A stretch of DNA of 64,000 nt from Solidesulfovibrio carbinolicus (GTDB lineage Bacteria; Desulfobacterota; Desulfovibrionia; Desulfovibrionales; Desulfovibrionaceae): assembly GCF_004135975.1 (NCBI RefSeq), contig NZ_CP026538.1, forward strand, positions 3,720,001-3,784,000, written 5' to 3'. This document shows, piece after piece, positions 7,717-15,447 of the stretch. Every line of letters begins with the position of its first letter. Position 1 is the first letter of the stretch. Position numbers and translations under genes: made by a program. The notes beneath the pieces are model-generated. The model had not been told where the DNA came from and did not search any database. It was given only the letters and a program-made list of their open reading frames with translations.

Positions 7717-9360
7717 ATGTCAAATTTGACAGAACTGCAGGCGCACGACAGCGCCATCGGCCCTTACACCTTCGAAGAATTCCTCAAGGTCGCCGCCGCC
7801 TTCCACGGCAACCCTGCCCCCGGACTCATCATCGGCGGCTACATGGTGGACGCCGCCCGAGCCATGCTGCCCGAGGGAACGCTTTTCGACGCCGTGGTGG
7901 AAACCAAGAAGTGCCTGCCCGACGCCGTGCAGATCCTCACTCCGCCAAGCTACGGCAACGGCTGGATGCGGGTGATAAACCTCGGCCGCTATGCGCTCTC
8001 GCTCTACGACAAGTTCACCGGCCAGGGCTATCGGGCCTGGATCGATCCCAAGCATCTGGAGAACTGGCCGGAAATCCACGCCTGGTTCCTCAAGCTCAAG
8101 CCGAAAAAAGAACAGAACCGCGACCGCCTTTTCGCCGAGATCAAGGCCGCCGCCCGCCATATCTGCCTGCTGGCCCCGGTGGCCATGAAGCCATCGTTCA
8201 TGATCAAGCCCAACATGGGAGCCATCGGCGTGTGCCCGGCCTGCGGCGAGGGCTACCCCAAGGCCGACGGGGCCATCTGCCGGGGCTGCGCCGGCGAGGC
8301 GCCCTATCTCGTGCCCTCCGAAGCGCCGAACCTGCGGGCCGTGCCCGTGGATGAGGCGGCCGGCCGCCGGGTGCTCCACGACATGACCCGCATCGTGCCC
8401 GGGGAGTCCAAGGGCGTGGAATTCGCCGCCGGGGCCGACATCCATGCCGGCGACGTCTGCCGGCTCCAGACCATGGGCAAAAACCAAGTCTACGTCGAAG
8501 ACCATTCCGAGCCGCTGGGGGATTTTGTCCACGAAAACCAGGCCGCCGAAGCCTTTGCCCGGGCCATGGCCGGGGTGGGGCTGACCACCTCCGGGCCGCC
8601 CCGCGAGGGTAAGGTGGAGCTCATTGCCCTGGAAAAGGGCCTGCTCGCCATCGCCAAGGAGCGGCTCACGGCGTTTAACATGATCGAAGGCGTCATGTGC
8701 GCCTCGCGCCAGTCCCATCTGGTGGTCGAAGCCGGCAAGGCCGTGGCCGGCTGCCGGGCCATCCCGCTCTACCTGCCGCGCCGCGTCTTCGACGTGGCCA
8801 TGCGCGTGCTGGCCGACGGCCCGCTGTTCAACATTTTGCCCATCCGCCAGACCAGGGCCGGCGTGCTGGTCACGGGCACGGAAATCGCCTCGGGCATCAT
8901 CGAGGACAAGTTCGAGCCGGTGGTGCGCTCCAAGGTCGAGGCCCTGGGCGGCGCGGTCATCGCCGTGCGCAAGGCCCCGGACGACCGGGCCGCCGTGGCC
9001 GCCGCCGCCCGGGAACTGCTGGCCGAGGGTTGCGACCTCATCGTCACCACGGCCGGCCTGTCCGTCGATCCCGACGACGTCACCCGCCTGGGGCTGGACG
9101 ACGCCGGCCTGACCGACGCCGTCCACGGCATGCCGGTCCTGCCCGGGGCCATGGCCCTGGTGGGGCATCTCGGCGCGGCCGACGTCATCGGCGTGCCGGC
9201 CTGCGCGCTGTTTCACCGCACCACCAGCTTCGACCTGCTCCTGCCCCGGGTGCTGGCCGGCCAGACGCTCACCCGCCGCGACCTGGCCGAACTGGCCGAA
9301 GGTTCCATGTGCCTGAATTGCCGGGCCTGCACCTACCCCAAGTGTCCCTTCGGCAAGTGA
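7717..9360 (+). CDS. FmdE domain fused to a MoeA/MoCF-like molybdopterin-binding domain
   Basis: A 547-residue two-part protein. Residues about 15-185 are an FmdE domain, named after the formylmethanofuran dehydrogenase subunit E family, followed by a zinc ribbon (CPACGEGYP ... CRGC, about residues 180-195). The second half has MoeA/MoCF features: VLVTGTEIASGIIEDKF near 385, and VTTAGLSVDPDD where canonical enzymes have a GG-x-S-x-G-x-x-D loop. It ends in a cysteine-rich tail, CLNCRACTYPKCPFGK. The context with a molybdopterin oxidoreductase suggests a role in delivering or maturing its cofactor. The altered MoCF loop may mean binding rather than catalysis. Confidence 0.8.
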   Translation: MSNLTELQAHDSAIGPYTFEEFLKVAAAFHGNPAPGLIIGGYMVDAARAMLPEGTLFDAVVETKKCLPDAVQILTPPSYGNGWMRVINLGRYALSLYDKFTGQGYRAWIDPKHLENWPEIHAWFLKLKPKKEQNRDRLFAEIKAAARHICLLAPVAMKPSFMIKPNMGAIGVCPACGEGYPKADGAICRGCAGEAPYLVPSEAPNLRAVPVDEAAGRRVLHDMTRIVPGESKGVEFAAGADIHAGDVCRLQTMGKNQVYVEDHSEPLGDFVHENQAAEAFARAMAGVGLTTSGPPREGKVELIALEKGLLAIAKERLTAFNMIEGVMCASRQSHLVVEAGKAVAGCRAIPLYLPRRVFDVAMRVLADGPLFNILPIRQTRAGVLVTGTEIASGIIEDKFEPVVRSKVEALGGAVIAVRKAPDDRAAVAAAARELLAEGCDLIVTTAGLSVDPDDVTRLGLDDAGLTDAVHGMPVLPGAMALVGHLGAADVIGVPACALFHRTTSFDLLLPRVLAGQTLTRRDLAELAEGSMCLNCRACTYPKCPFGK

Positions 9361-9363
9361 TCC

Positions 9364-9394
9364 CTCTTTACAATACGTCCGTATTTTTAAAGAG
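9364..9394. terminator. AT-rich hairpin directly after the FmdE fusion gene
   Basis: CTCTTTA at 9364-9370 pairs with TAAAGAG at 9388-9394, and AATACG pairs with CGTATT inside, leaving a two-base loop. It starts three bases after the stop codon. No separate T run follows, so its strength as a terminator is uncertain; a second GC-rich hairpin follows at about 9412-9438. Confidence 0.5.
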
Positions 9395-9501
9395 CTACGT
9401 CGCATTTCAAGGGTTGTCGCCGGCTGCGGCGGCAACCCCCGCCCCTTGACCGGTCGGGTTCGCCGTCCTATGGGAGGATGGCGAACCTGCCGGAGCATCC
9501 C

Positions 9502-10314
9502 ATGCGACACATCCTGGCCCTGCTGCTCGGGGCCTTTCTCCTCCTGACGGCCCCGTCCGTCGCCCGCGCCTTTGCCCTCTACGGGTATGAGGACGACTAC
9601 GGGCTTATTCACCTGAGCGAAGAACCCCGCGACGCCAACTACGTCCTCATCTACGAAGGGCCCAGCGACCCCAAGCTCGGTTTCGCGGCCATCAAAAAGC
9701 GCATCCACGACCAGGGCGCGGTATCCAAGGACCGCAAGGACGGCTGGATTCTCGAAGCCACCCGGGCCTATCGCCGCCTGGGCCTGGCCCCGCTGGGGCC
9801 GTCGGGCTATCCGGCGGTCATCGAATCCGGGCCGCTTATCGATCTCGTGCGGGACAAAAGCCGGGCCAGCGGCCTGGACCCGGAACTGCTCTACGCCGTC
9901 ATCGAACAGGAATCGCGCTTTACCGCTTGCGCCGTGTCGCCCAAGGGCGCGGCCGGGCTCATGCAGCTCATGCCCGACACCCAAAGCCACTTCGGCGTGG
10001 CCGACCCCTTCAATCCCGAACGCAACGTCACCGCCGGCGCGACCTTCCTGCGCCAGCTCATCGCCCGCTTCGGCGATCTGCGATTGGCCCTGGCCGCCTA
10101 CAACGCCGGCCCCGAAACCGTGGCCCGCTGCGGCGGCGTCCCCAACATCCCCGAGACCCTGACCTACGTTGACCGCATCATGAACCGCTACGCCATGCTG
10201 CGCGAAAGCCACCCCGGGCTTACGAAAAAGGGAGCGGTCGGGGGAGGCGAGAAGAAGACCAAAAAGAATGCCTCCGGCGGCCGGGGGCCTGAGGCCCCCG
10301 GCCCCCCCAGCTGA
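9502..10314 (+). CDS. Lytic transglycosylase (SLT domain), secreted
   Basis: A 270-residue periplasmic peptidoglycan lytic transglycosylase. A signal peptide (MRHILALLLGAFLL ... ARA) occupies the first 25 residues. The SLT domain begins at VRDKSRASGLDPELLYAVIEQESRF, where the glutamate of the EQES segment is the predicted catalytic acid, followed by SPKGAAGLMQLMP and LALAAYNAGP, all hallmarks of family 1 enzymes. CGGAG lies upstream of ATG 9502; ATG 9478 is in frame but touches its own SD. Oddly the last 15 residues (ASGGRGPEAPGPPS) are encoded by a copy of a dispersed palindromic repeat, so the original stop may have lain upstream. Confidence 0.85.
   Translation: MRHILALLLGAFLLLTAPSVARAFALYGYEDDYGLIHLSEEPRDANYVLIYEGPSDPKLGFAAIKKRIHDQGAVSKDRKDGWILEATRAYRRLGLAPLGPSGYPAVIESGPLIDLVRDKSRASGLDPELLYAVIEQESRFTACAVSPKGAAGLMQLMPDTQSHFGVADPFNPERNVTAGATFLRQLIARFGDLRLALAAYNAGPETVARCGGVPNIPETLTYVDRIMNRYAMLRESHPGLTKKGAVGGGEKKTKKNASGGRGPEAPGPPS
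10268..10312 (+). repeat. Dispersed 3'-end palindromic repeat, copy 1
   Basis: Contains GCCTCCGGCGGCCGGGGGCC, then TGAGGCCCCCGG and a C run. It lies inside the 3' end of the lytic transglycosylase frame and is in the same orientation as that gene. Confidence 0.85.
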
Positions 10315-10376
10315 AGAACAGGGGGTGGAGGCCAGGGACGGCGATTGCCGGCGAGGCGGGAAGGGTGGCAACGCCC

Positions 10377-10841
10377 TCAGGCGGCGGGTCGGGCCGACGA
10401 CCGGCGCAGGCGGCGATGGACCCAGACGCCAAGGGCGATGCCCAGGATGGCGTAGAGCGGAAAGATCAGAAAGCCGAAGGCGTTGCCTTCCATGTCGATG
10501 GCCACGATCCCCACCGAGACCGGCACGACAGCCAGACACGGTTTGTGGGCCGCCAGCCATGCATCCAGCGCTCCGCCCTCGAAAGCGCCAGCCTTCCCCC
10601 GCCAGCGACGCCAGCTCCGCCACAGAAAATACCGCCCGGCGCAGATCGCCGCCGCCAGGGCGGCGAAAATCAGCGGATTCACGGAAAAGACGTTGGTGGA
10701 TTTCTCGACAGCGCCATAAGGCACGGCCAGGGTCAGCAGATAAGCCAGCAAAAAGGCCGGCGGATAGCCCACGGCGGCGGCCAGGGCATAAAGCGTCCGG
10801 ACCGGGCCGGACAGCGGCGGGGAGGAAACAACGTCGGCCAT
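10377..10841 (-). CDS. Small membrane protein, unknown function
   Basis: A 154-residue protein I cannot place in a family. There are about three hydrophobic segments (near residues 16-42, 55-72 and 105-140) with a basic loop RYFLWRSWRRWRGK between the second and third, and an arginine-rich C-terminus. The start codon at 10841 has GGAGGG a few bases upstream. It is convergent with the lytic transglycosylase and shows no obvious operon partner. Confidence 0.6.
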   Translation of the reverse strand: MADVVSSPPLSGPVRTLYALAAAVGYPPAFLLAYLLTLAVPYGAVEKSTNVFSVNPLIFAALAAAICAGRYFLWRSWRRWRGKAGAFEGGALDAWLAAHKPCLAVVPVSVGIVAIDMEGNAFGFLIFPLYAILGIALGVWVHRRLRRSSARPAA

Positions 10842-11023
10842 GGACCCTCCGGCGGCGGGAAATCTCCCGGCCTATGGCCCACGCTGCCCGGCCGGCTGCC
10901 TCGCGTCAAGGGGGTGTGCGGCGCGCCGCCTCCTGGCCAATGCTGCTGCGCAACTGGCGCTCTGACCGCCAGCCACCGCTCAAACCGTCGGGCGAGTCGG
11001 CCAAACCCCTTTACCCCTTCTTT

Positions 11024-11107
11024 CAGGGGGGGTCTGGGGGCCTCAGGCCCCCAGCGGAGAGGTCCAGGAGAGGCAGCGCCTCTCCTGGCCGCCGGAGGCC
11101 TCCCCCC
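11024..11107 (-). repeat. Dispersed 3'-end palindromic repeat, copy 2, with extra hairpin
   Basis: Downstream of the exporter adaptor gene and in its orientation. The usual hairpin is interrupted by an additional palindrome (CCAGGAGAGGC with its complement), making this the longest copy. Confidence 0.8.
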
Positions 11108-11112
11108 TCCCC

Positions 11113-12228
11113 CTACGGCGTGTAGGCCGGCAGGCTGGCTTCGCCGTCCGGGGCGGTGATGATGAACACGTCCAGGCGCAGTCCCACCGGCAGCTCGGCC
11201 GGCGGCGTCACGTCGATGAGGGTTTCCAGGATGCGGGTGTCGTTTTTCTCGGCCGGCTCGTCGGTGCGGATGTTTTTCTTGCCCAGGATGCCGGCCACCC
11301 GGATGACCACGCCGGAAAAGCGCTTGTCGCCGTAGGCCTCGGCCATGAGCACGGCCTTTTGCCCCGGGGCGATGCGGGCGATGTCGCGCTCGTCCACGTC
11401 GGCCCGCACCCGTAGTCGGCTGACGTCGCCCACGGTCACCACCGGCGTGTCAAAGGACACCGACACCATCTCGCCGGCCCGGCGGTGCTTGCGCAGCACC
11501 ACGCCGTCGATGGGCGACCGGATGACGGTCTTGGCAGCCAGGGCTTGGGCCTCGGCCAAGCGTGAGCGGGCCTCGGCCGCCTCGGCCATGGCCTTTTTCA
11601 CGTCTTCCTCACGGGACGGGTCGTCCACCAGATGAAACCGCTGCCGGGCGGCGTCCAGGCGCTGGCCGGCCACCTTGTATTCCCGCTCGGCCCGGTCGGC
11701 TTCCTCCTGGGACAGCACTTCCTTGCTCAAAAGCCGCCGCCGGCGCTCATTTTCGAGCTTGGCCTGCTCGGACACGGCCCGGGCCTCTTCCACGGCCGCC
11801 CGGGCCTCCTTGCGCTCCATGTCCCGGGAGCCGGCCAGCACCTTGGCCAGGGCGGCCTCCTTGGCGGCGAGCACCTGCTCGGCGGCGTCGATGCGGGCGG
11901 CGTATTCGTCGGCGGCCAGGCGGGCCAATATCTGCCCCTGGCGCACCCGGTCGCCCTCTTCGGCCGAGACCTCGGCCAGCTTGCCGGCGATGTCGAAGCC
12001 CAGGCGCATTTCCTCGGACACCGGTTCCACCTTGCCCGGCGCGGCCACCCAGGCCGGACCGGCCAGGGCCGCTTTGGACGCGGCCGTTTCCGGGGCGGGG
12101 GCCTGCTTGGCCGGCGCGGCCGCCTGCACCCCGGACGCGTTTCGGGGGCGGGTGTTGGAGCGCAGCCACAGCGCGCCGCCGAGGATCATGACGGCGGCCA
12201 CGGCCAGGATGATGGCGCGTTGCAGCAT
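11113..12228 (-). CDS. HlyD/DevB-type periplasmic adaptor subunit of an ABC exporter
   Basis: A 371-residue membrane fusion protein. One N-terminal membrane anchor (residues 4-22) is followed by the first half of the biotinyl-lipoyl domain (VSAEEGDRVRQGQILARL), a long alanine/glutamate-rich coiled coil (about 105-215), the second lipoyl half (KTVIRSPIDGVVLRKH) and a beta-barrel region. It would bridge an inner-membrane ABC transporter to an outer-membrane channel. It is the last gene of a three-gene minus-strand operon; only two bases separate it from the ATPase gene. No outer-membrane TolC-like gene is nearby. Confidence 0.87.
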   Translation of the reverse strand: MLQRAIILAVAAVMILGGALWLRSNTRPRNASGVQAAAPAKQAPAPETAASKAALAGPAWVAAPGKVEPVSEEMRLGFDIAGKLAEVSAEEGDRVRQGQILARLAADEYAARIDAAEQVLAAKEAALAKVLAGSRDMERKEARAAVEEARAVSEQAKLENERRRRLLSKEVLSQEEADRAEREYKVAGQRLDAARQRFHLVDDPSREEDVKKAMAEAAEARSRLAEAQALAAKTVIRSPIDGVVLRKHRRAGEMVSVSFDTPVVTVGDVSRLRVRADVDERDIARIAPGQKAVLMAEAYGDKRFSGVVIRVAGILGKKNIRTDEPAEKNDTRILETLIDVTPPAELPVGLRLDVFIITAPDGEASLPAYTP

Positions 12229-12230
12229 GG

Positions 12231-12932
12231 TTACGAGACCTCCTGTCCCTGGCCGACGATGCGGCCGTCCTCGATGCGGATCACCCGGTCGGCGAAAGCG
12301 GCGATGCGGGGATCGTGGGTGACGATGACCACCGAACGGCCGTGGGTGACGGCCAGTTCCCGCAGGATGGCGATGACCGCCTTGCCGGTCTCGGAATCCA
12401 GGGCGGCGGTGGGCTCGTCGGCAAGCAGGATATCGGGTTCGGCCACCAGCGCCCGGGCAATGGCCACGCGCTGTTTCTGGCCGCCGCTCAAATCGCGGGG
12501 GAGCATGCGGAATTTGTCGCCAAGGCCCACGGCGTCAAGGGCCTGCCGGGAGCGTTCCACGGCGTCGGCCCCCTGGACGCCGCGCAGGTCCAGGGCCACC
12601 CGGACGTTCTCCTCGGCCTTAAGCGTGGGAAACAGGTTGTAACCCTGAAAAATGAAGCCGAAGTGGGCCAGGCGCACCTTGGCCAGTTCGGCCTCGGGCA
12701 GACCGGCCGTGTCTCGGCCCAAGACGGCCACGCTGCCGGCGCTGGGGGACAGGATGCAGCCGAGGATGGAGAGCAGCGTGGTCTTGCCGCTGCCCGACGG
12801 CCCCATGAGGAGCACGACTTCGCCAGCCCCCACGGTCATGTCCACGCCGCCCAGGGCCGGCACCTCCACCTTGCCCAGGCGGAAGGTCTTGGCCACGCCC
12901 CTGGCGGCAAGCAATGTCTTGGCGGCGGCCAT
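12231..12932 (-). CDS. ABC transporter ATP-binding protein (DevA/LolD-type)
   Basis: A 233-residue ATPase with all motifs: Walker A GPSGSGKTT near residue 44, Q-loop FIFQGYNLFP, signature LSGGQKQRVAIARAL, Walker B ILLADEPTAALD and the switch histidine in IVTHDPR. The sequence belongs to the MacB/LolD/DevA branch that powers permeases of the FtsX fold. It starts at ATG 12932 with GGAG upstream, five bases after the permease stop, and continues directly into the adaptor gene. Confidence 0.9.
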   Translation of the reverse strand: MAAAKTLLAARGVAKTFRLGKVEVPALGGVDMTVGAGEVVLLMGPSGSGKTTLLSILGCILSPSAGSVAVLGRDTAGLPEAELAKVRLAHFGFIFQGYNLFPTLKAEENVRVALDLRGVQGADAVERSRQALDAVGLGDKFRMLPRDLSGGQKQRVAIARALVAEPDILLADEPTAALDSETGKAVIAILRELAVTHGRSVVIVTHDPRIAAFADRVIRIEDGRIVGQGQEVS

Positions 12933-12937
12933 TTCCG

Positions 12938-14068
12938 TCAGGCTCCCCGGAAGACCATGGCCGGGTCGATGCTCGTCACCTTGCGGATGGAGACCAGCCC
13001 GGCCGTCACGCACATGACGACGGTAAGGAAAAACAGCCCCACGGCCATGCCCGGGGGCAGCACGATGGACGCCCCGCCGCGCTCGGCCAGACCGACCAGA
13101 AAATAGCTGATGACAATGCCAAAGCCGTAGCCCACCAGGGCGGCGGCCACGGCCTGGGCCACGATGATGCGGTGGATGTAGCCCCCGGGCGCGCCCATGG
13201 CCCGCAAGGTGCCGAATTCCGGCAGATGGTCCACGGTGGTGGCGTAGAGCGTCTGGGCCACCACCACGCCGCCGACCACCAGCCCCAGGGAGGCGGCGAT
13301 GAGAAGCGCCATGCCGGCTCCGGTGGTGAACATCCAGTAGTGCTGGGTCTTGCGGGCGAACTCCTCGCGGGTGAAGACATCGACATCGGCCACGCCGGCG
13401 GCGATGGCGTCGCGCAGGGCCTGGGCCGTAACGCCCGGGGCCGGGCGCACCAGCACGTAGGCGCTCTGGCTGCGGCCCAGGCTCGCGTACTTGAGGCCGT
13501 TTTCGTAGGACGTGAAGATGTAGGGCGAGGTGGTGAACGACCGGATGCCGCGGGTCAGCGCCACCACCCTGGCCCGGCGGTCGTTGATCTCGGCCCGGTC
13601 GCCCAGTCCCTTGACCCCGAGCTTGGCCAGATAGATTTCGTCCACGGCCACGGCGTCGGGCAGCAGCAGGGCCGCTTCCGAACCGGCCGTGACGATCCAC
13701 GGTCGCCCCAGGCCCGAGCCCGGGTCAAAGCCGATGATTTCCACCGATTCCTGGCCGCCGGCCGGCTTTTTCCAGTTGGCGAAGCGCACGATGAAGCGCT
13801 CGGCCCGGCCCACGCCGGGCACGCCGAGGATCTGGTGAAACTTGTGGTCGGGCAAGGGGTGGGTGACGTCGAAATTGCGCACCCCGCGCGAGGCGACCCA
13901 GATTTCGGCCTCGGTATTCTCGATGACGCAGGAGGTGGCGCGCGTAAAGCCGACAAAAAGCCCGCCCTGGACGGCGATGAGCACCACGGCGAAGACCACG
14001 CCGGTCAGCGTGACGGCCAGTCGCACCCGGTCGTGCAGGAGGTTTCGCAGGGCGATGCGGATGATCAT
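12938..14068 (-). CDS. ABC transporter permease (DevC/FtsX-like)
   Basis: A 376-residue permease. The first membrane segment (about 17-39) is followed by a large periplasmic domain (about 45-260), then three membrane segments near 270-295, 315-340 and 345-365, the FtsX/MacB layout. The EFGTLRAMGAP segment after the second membrane helix is typical of the family. DevC proteins export glycolipids in cyanobacteria; here the cargo is unknown. First gene of the operon with ATPase and adaptor. Confidence 0.87.
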   Translation of the reverse strand: MIIRIALRNLLHDRVRLAVTLTGVVFAVVLIAVQGGLFVGFTRATSCVIENTEAEIWVASRGVRNFDVTHPLPDHKFHQILGVPGVGRAERFIVRFANWKKPAGGQESVEIIGFDPGSGLGRPWIVTAGSEAALLLPDAVAVDEIYLAKLGVKGLGDRAEINDRRARVVALTRGIRSFTTSPYIFTSYENGLKYASLGRSQSAYVLVRPAPGVTAQALRDAIAAGVADVDVFTREEFARKTQHYWMFTTGAGMALLIAASLGLVVGGVVVAQTLYATTVDHLPEFGTLRAMGAPGGYIHRIIVAQAVAAALVGYGFGIVISYFLVGLAERGGASIVLPPGMAVGLFFLTVVMCVTAGLVSIRKVTSIDPAMVFRGA

Positions 14069-14183
14069 GGCGCTTGGCCGGACATTGGTCGGATTGCCGG
14101 CCCCTTGGCGCTACCTCAATGGGGCGGGCGCGTAAAGGGTTTGGCGGCAGGCCCGGGCGGACGCCTGGGCCGGGGCGCACACT

Positions 14184-14219
14184 CAGAAGCGGCGCTGCAT
14201 CGCTGCAACGCCGCTTCTG
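14184..14219. promoter_or_regulatory. Strong hairpin in the leader of the exporter operon
   Basis: CAGAAGCGGCGCTGCA pairs with TGCAACGCCGCTTCTG (one G-T position) around a four-base loop. There is no T run. It lies about 115 bases ahead of the permease start and would be in its transcript if the upstream promoter is used. Confidence 0.5.
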
Positions 14220-14339
14220 CACGTACGCGGAACGCCTAACCATCGCCATAACCAGCCAAGGAGGGGTGGGGAGGCAGCCTTTCGAGTGGAGGACTTCCCG
14301 TCCGGCCGCGTCCCCGGGCACCGGGGTCGATGGGGTTAT

Positions 14340-14355
14340 TACAAGGGGCGTGCCA
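14340..14355 (-). promoter_or_regulatory. Sigma-54-like -24/-12 promoter toward the exporter operon
   Basis: On the minus strand TGGCACG, four bases, then TTGTA. The -24 element is a full match to the consensus; the -12 element is TTGT in place of TTGC. Spacing is canonical. Confidence 0.4.
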
Positions 14356-14414
14356 AAAGTCGAAAATGCCGCCAAACGGGGCAGGAGGCCGATTTTGCCG
14401 TGTCGCCGACCCGA

Positions 14415-14452
14415 CAAAAAAGCGGCGCGCCCCACAAAGGTGTAGGGCGCGC
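14415..14452 (-). terminator. Rho-independent terminator of the acetoacetate decarboxylase-like gene
   Basis: On the minus strand GCGCGCCC and GGGCGCGC arms (14445-14452 and 14425-14432) are followed by a run of T with one interruption (14415-14421). Confidence 0.85.
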
Positions 14453-14534
14453 GACAAATTTGTAGCGTCCCACCGTTGGCCCGTCCTGGGGCGGCCTGGG
14501 GCGACGGCCTTGGCCCGACCGTGGCGCGGCGCGC

Positions 14535-15323
14535 CTACAAGGCCGCCTCCCGGGCTCCGGCCACGGTGATGCCGATCCAGCCGACGCTGGCCGTTTGGGC
14601 CTGCAGCGTGCCCAGCAGGGACAATTCTTCCACGGGATGCTCAAACGTCCGGACCTGGGCCGTGGCTTCGTGCCACTGCGAGGCGACCTTGTCCCGGATG
14701 TCGGGCAGAAGCCATCGCAGGTGCGGCGGCTCGCCCGGCCGGGTGAGGTCCGGCCAGCCCACGGAGCCGATGGTCCGGTTGGCCAAAAAGCCCAAGGGAC
14801 GGCCCGGATTGCCGGTCAGTTCCAGTGCGGCTTCCACCAGCCGCCGATCCTTGACGCACAGCGAGGCCCCGAGCTTCGTGCCCGCCTGAAGCGGAGCGGC
14901 CGCCAAATGGTCGATGGGCAGGGAGCGGGTCATGGAGGTTGCGCCGAACTTCTTGGGCCAGCCCTGGAGCAGGCCCCGGATGAGGGAAATGTCCTGATCC
15001 ACCCAGATGAAGGGGCAGAAATTGGCCAGGGAGCCGTCCGGGAGTTCGATCTCCACGATGACGATGGTTTCCCGGTACTGGGCGTAGACGGGATCGAGCA
15101 GTTCCCGGCCGTCGGTGGTGGCCTGCCAATCGGCGAAATGGATGCAGCCGCAGCCGGTCAGCCGGCCCAGGGCGGGCGGCACGAGGCTGGCGCTGGCCGA
15201 GGTGTCGCAGGCGATGGCCACGTTGAGGAGCCAGCCAGCGTAATGCCAGGGCGGCGGCGGCACCAGGGCGGCCCGGCCGCTGGCGGTGAACGGCGCGGTG
15301 AAACTGGCGAAAGCGTTTTCCAT
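14535..15323 (-). CDS. Acetoacetate decarboxylase-family protein
   Basis: A 262-residue protein with the family hallmark GWPKKFG (Lys124/Lys125), which carries the Schiff-base lysine in the Clostridium enzyme. The flanking text LIRGLLQGWPKK differs from the classical GRE-x-x-G form, so the activity may be another Schiff-base reaction such as an aldolase-dehydratase, as found in other family members. A good AAGGAGAGG ribosome binding site precedes the ATG. No acetone or CoA-transferase genes are nearby, so the metabolic setting is unknown. It has its own terminator. Confidence 0.75.
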   Translation of the reverse strand: MENAFASFTAPFTASGRAALVPPPPWHYAGWLLNVAIACDTSASASLVPPALGRLTGCGCIHFADWQATTDGRELLDPVYAQYRETIVIVEIELPDGSLANFCPFIWVDQDISLIRGLLQGWPKKFGATSMTRSLPIDHLAAAPLQAGTKLGASLCVKDRRLVEAALELTGNPGRPLGFLANRTIGSVGWPDLTRPGEPPHLRWLLPDIRDKVASQWHEATAQVRTFEHPVEELSLLGTLQAQTASVGWIGITVAGAREAAL

Positions 15324-15447
15324 GACCTCTCCTTGGGGCAGGGGTCCAACGCCGGCCGAGGCGTCGCCTCACGGGGCGGCCGGACAACCCGCCTGTCTCC
15401 GATGTTTGGTTGCCGAGGCGGCCGGGGCCGCCGGGAAGCCCTGCCGG

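Larger units (their letters stand above)
14069..14534. other. 466-base intergenic region: exporter leader plus terminator
   Basis: No gene is supported. It holds a sigma-54-like promoter (14340-14355), a strong hairpin (14184-14219) and the terminator of the acetoacetate decarboxylase-like gene (14415-14452), each listed separately. Confidence 0.6.

Noticed and set aside
7720-10623. Very long minus-strand open frame (967 codons) opposite the FmdE fusion and transglycosylase genes
   Set aside because: Composition is glycine/histidine/arginine-rich shadow coding opposite well-supported genes with recognisable domains; no start signal or domain.
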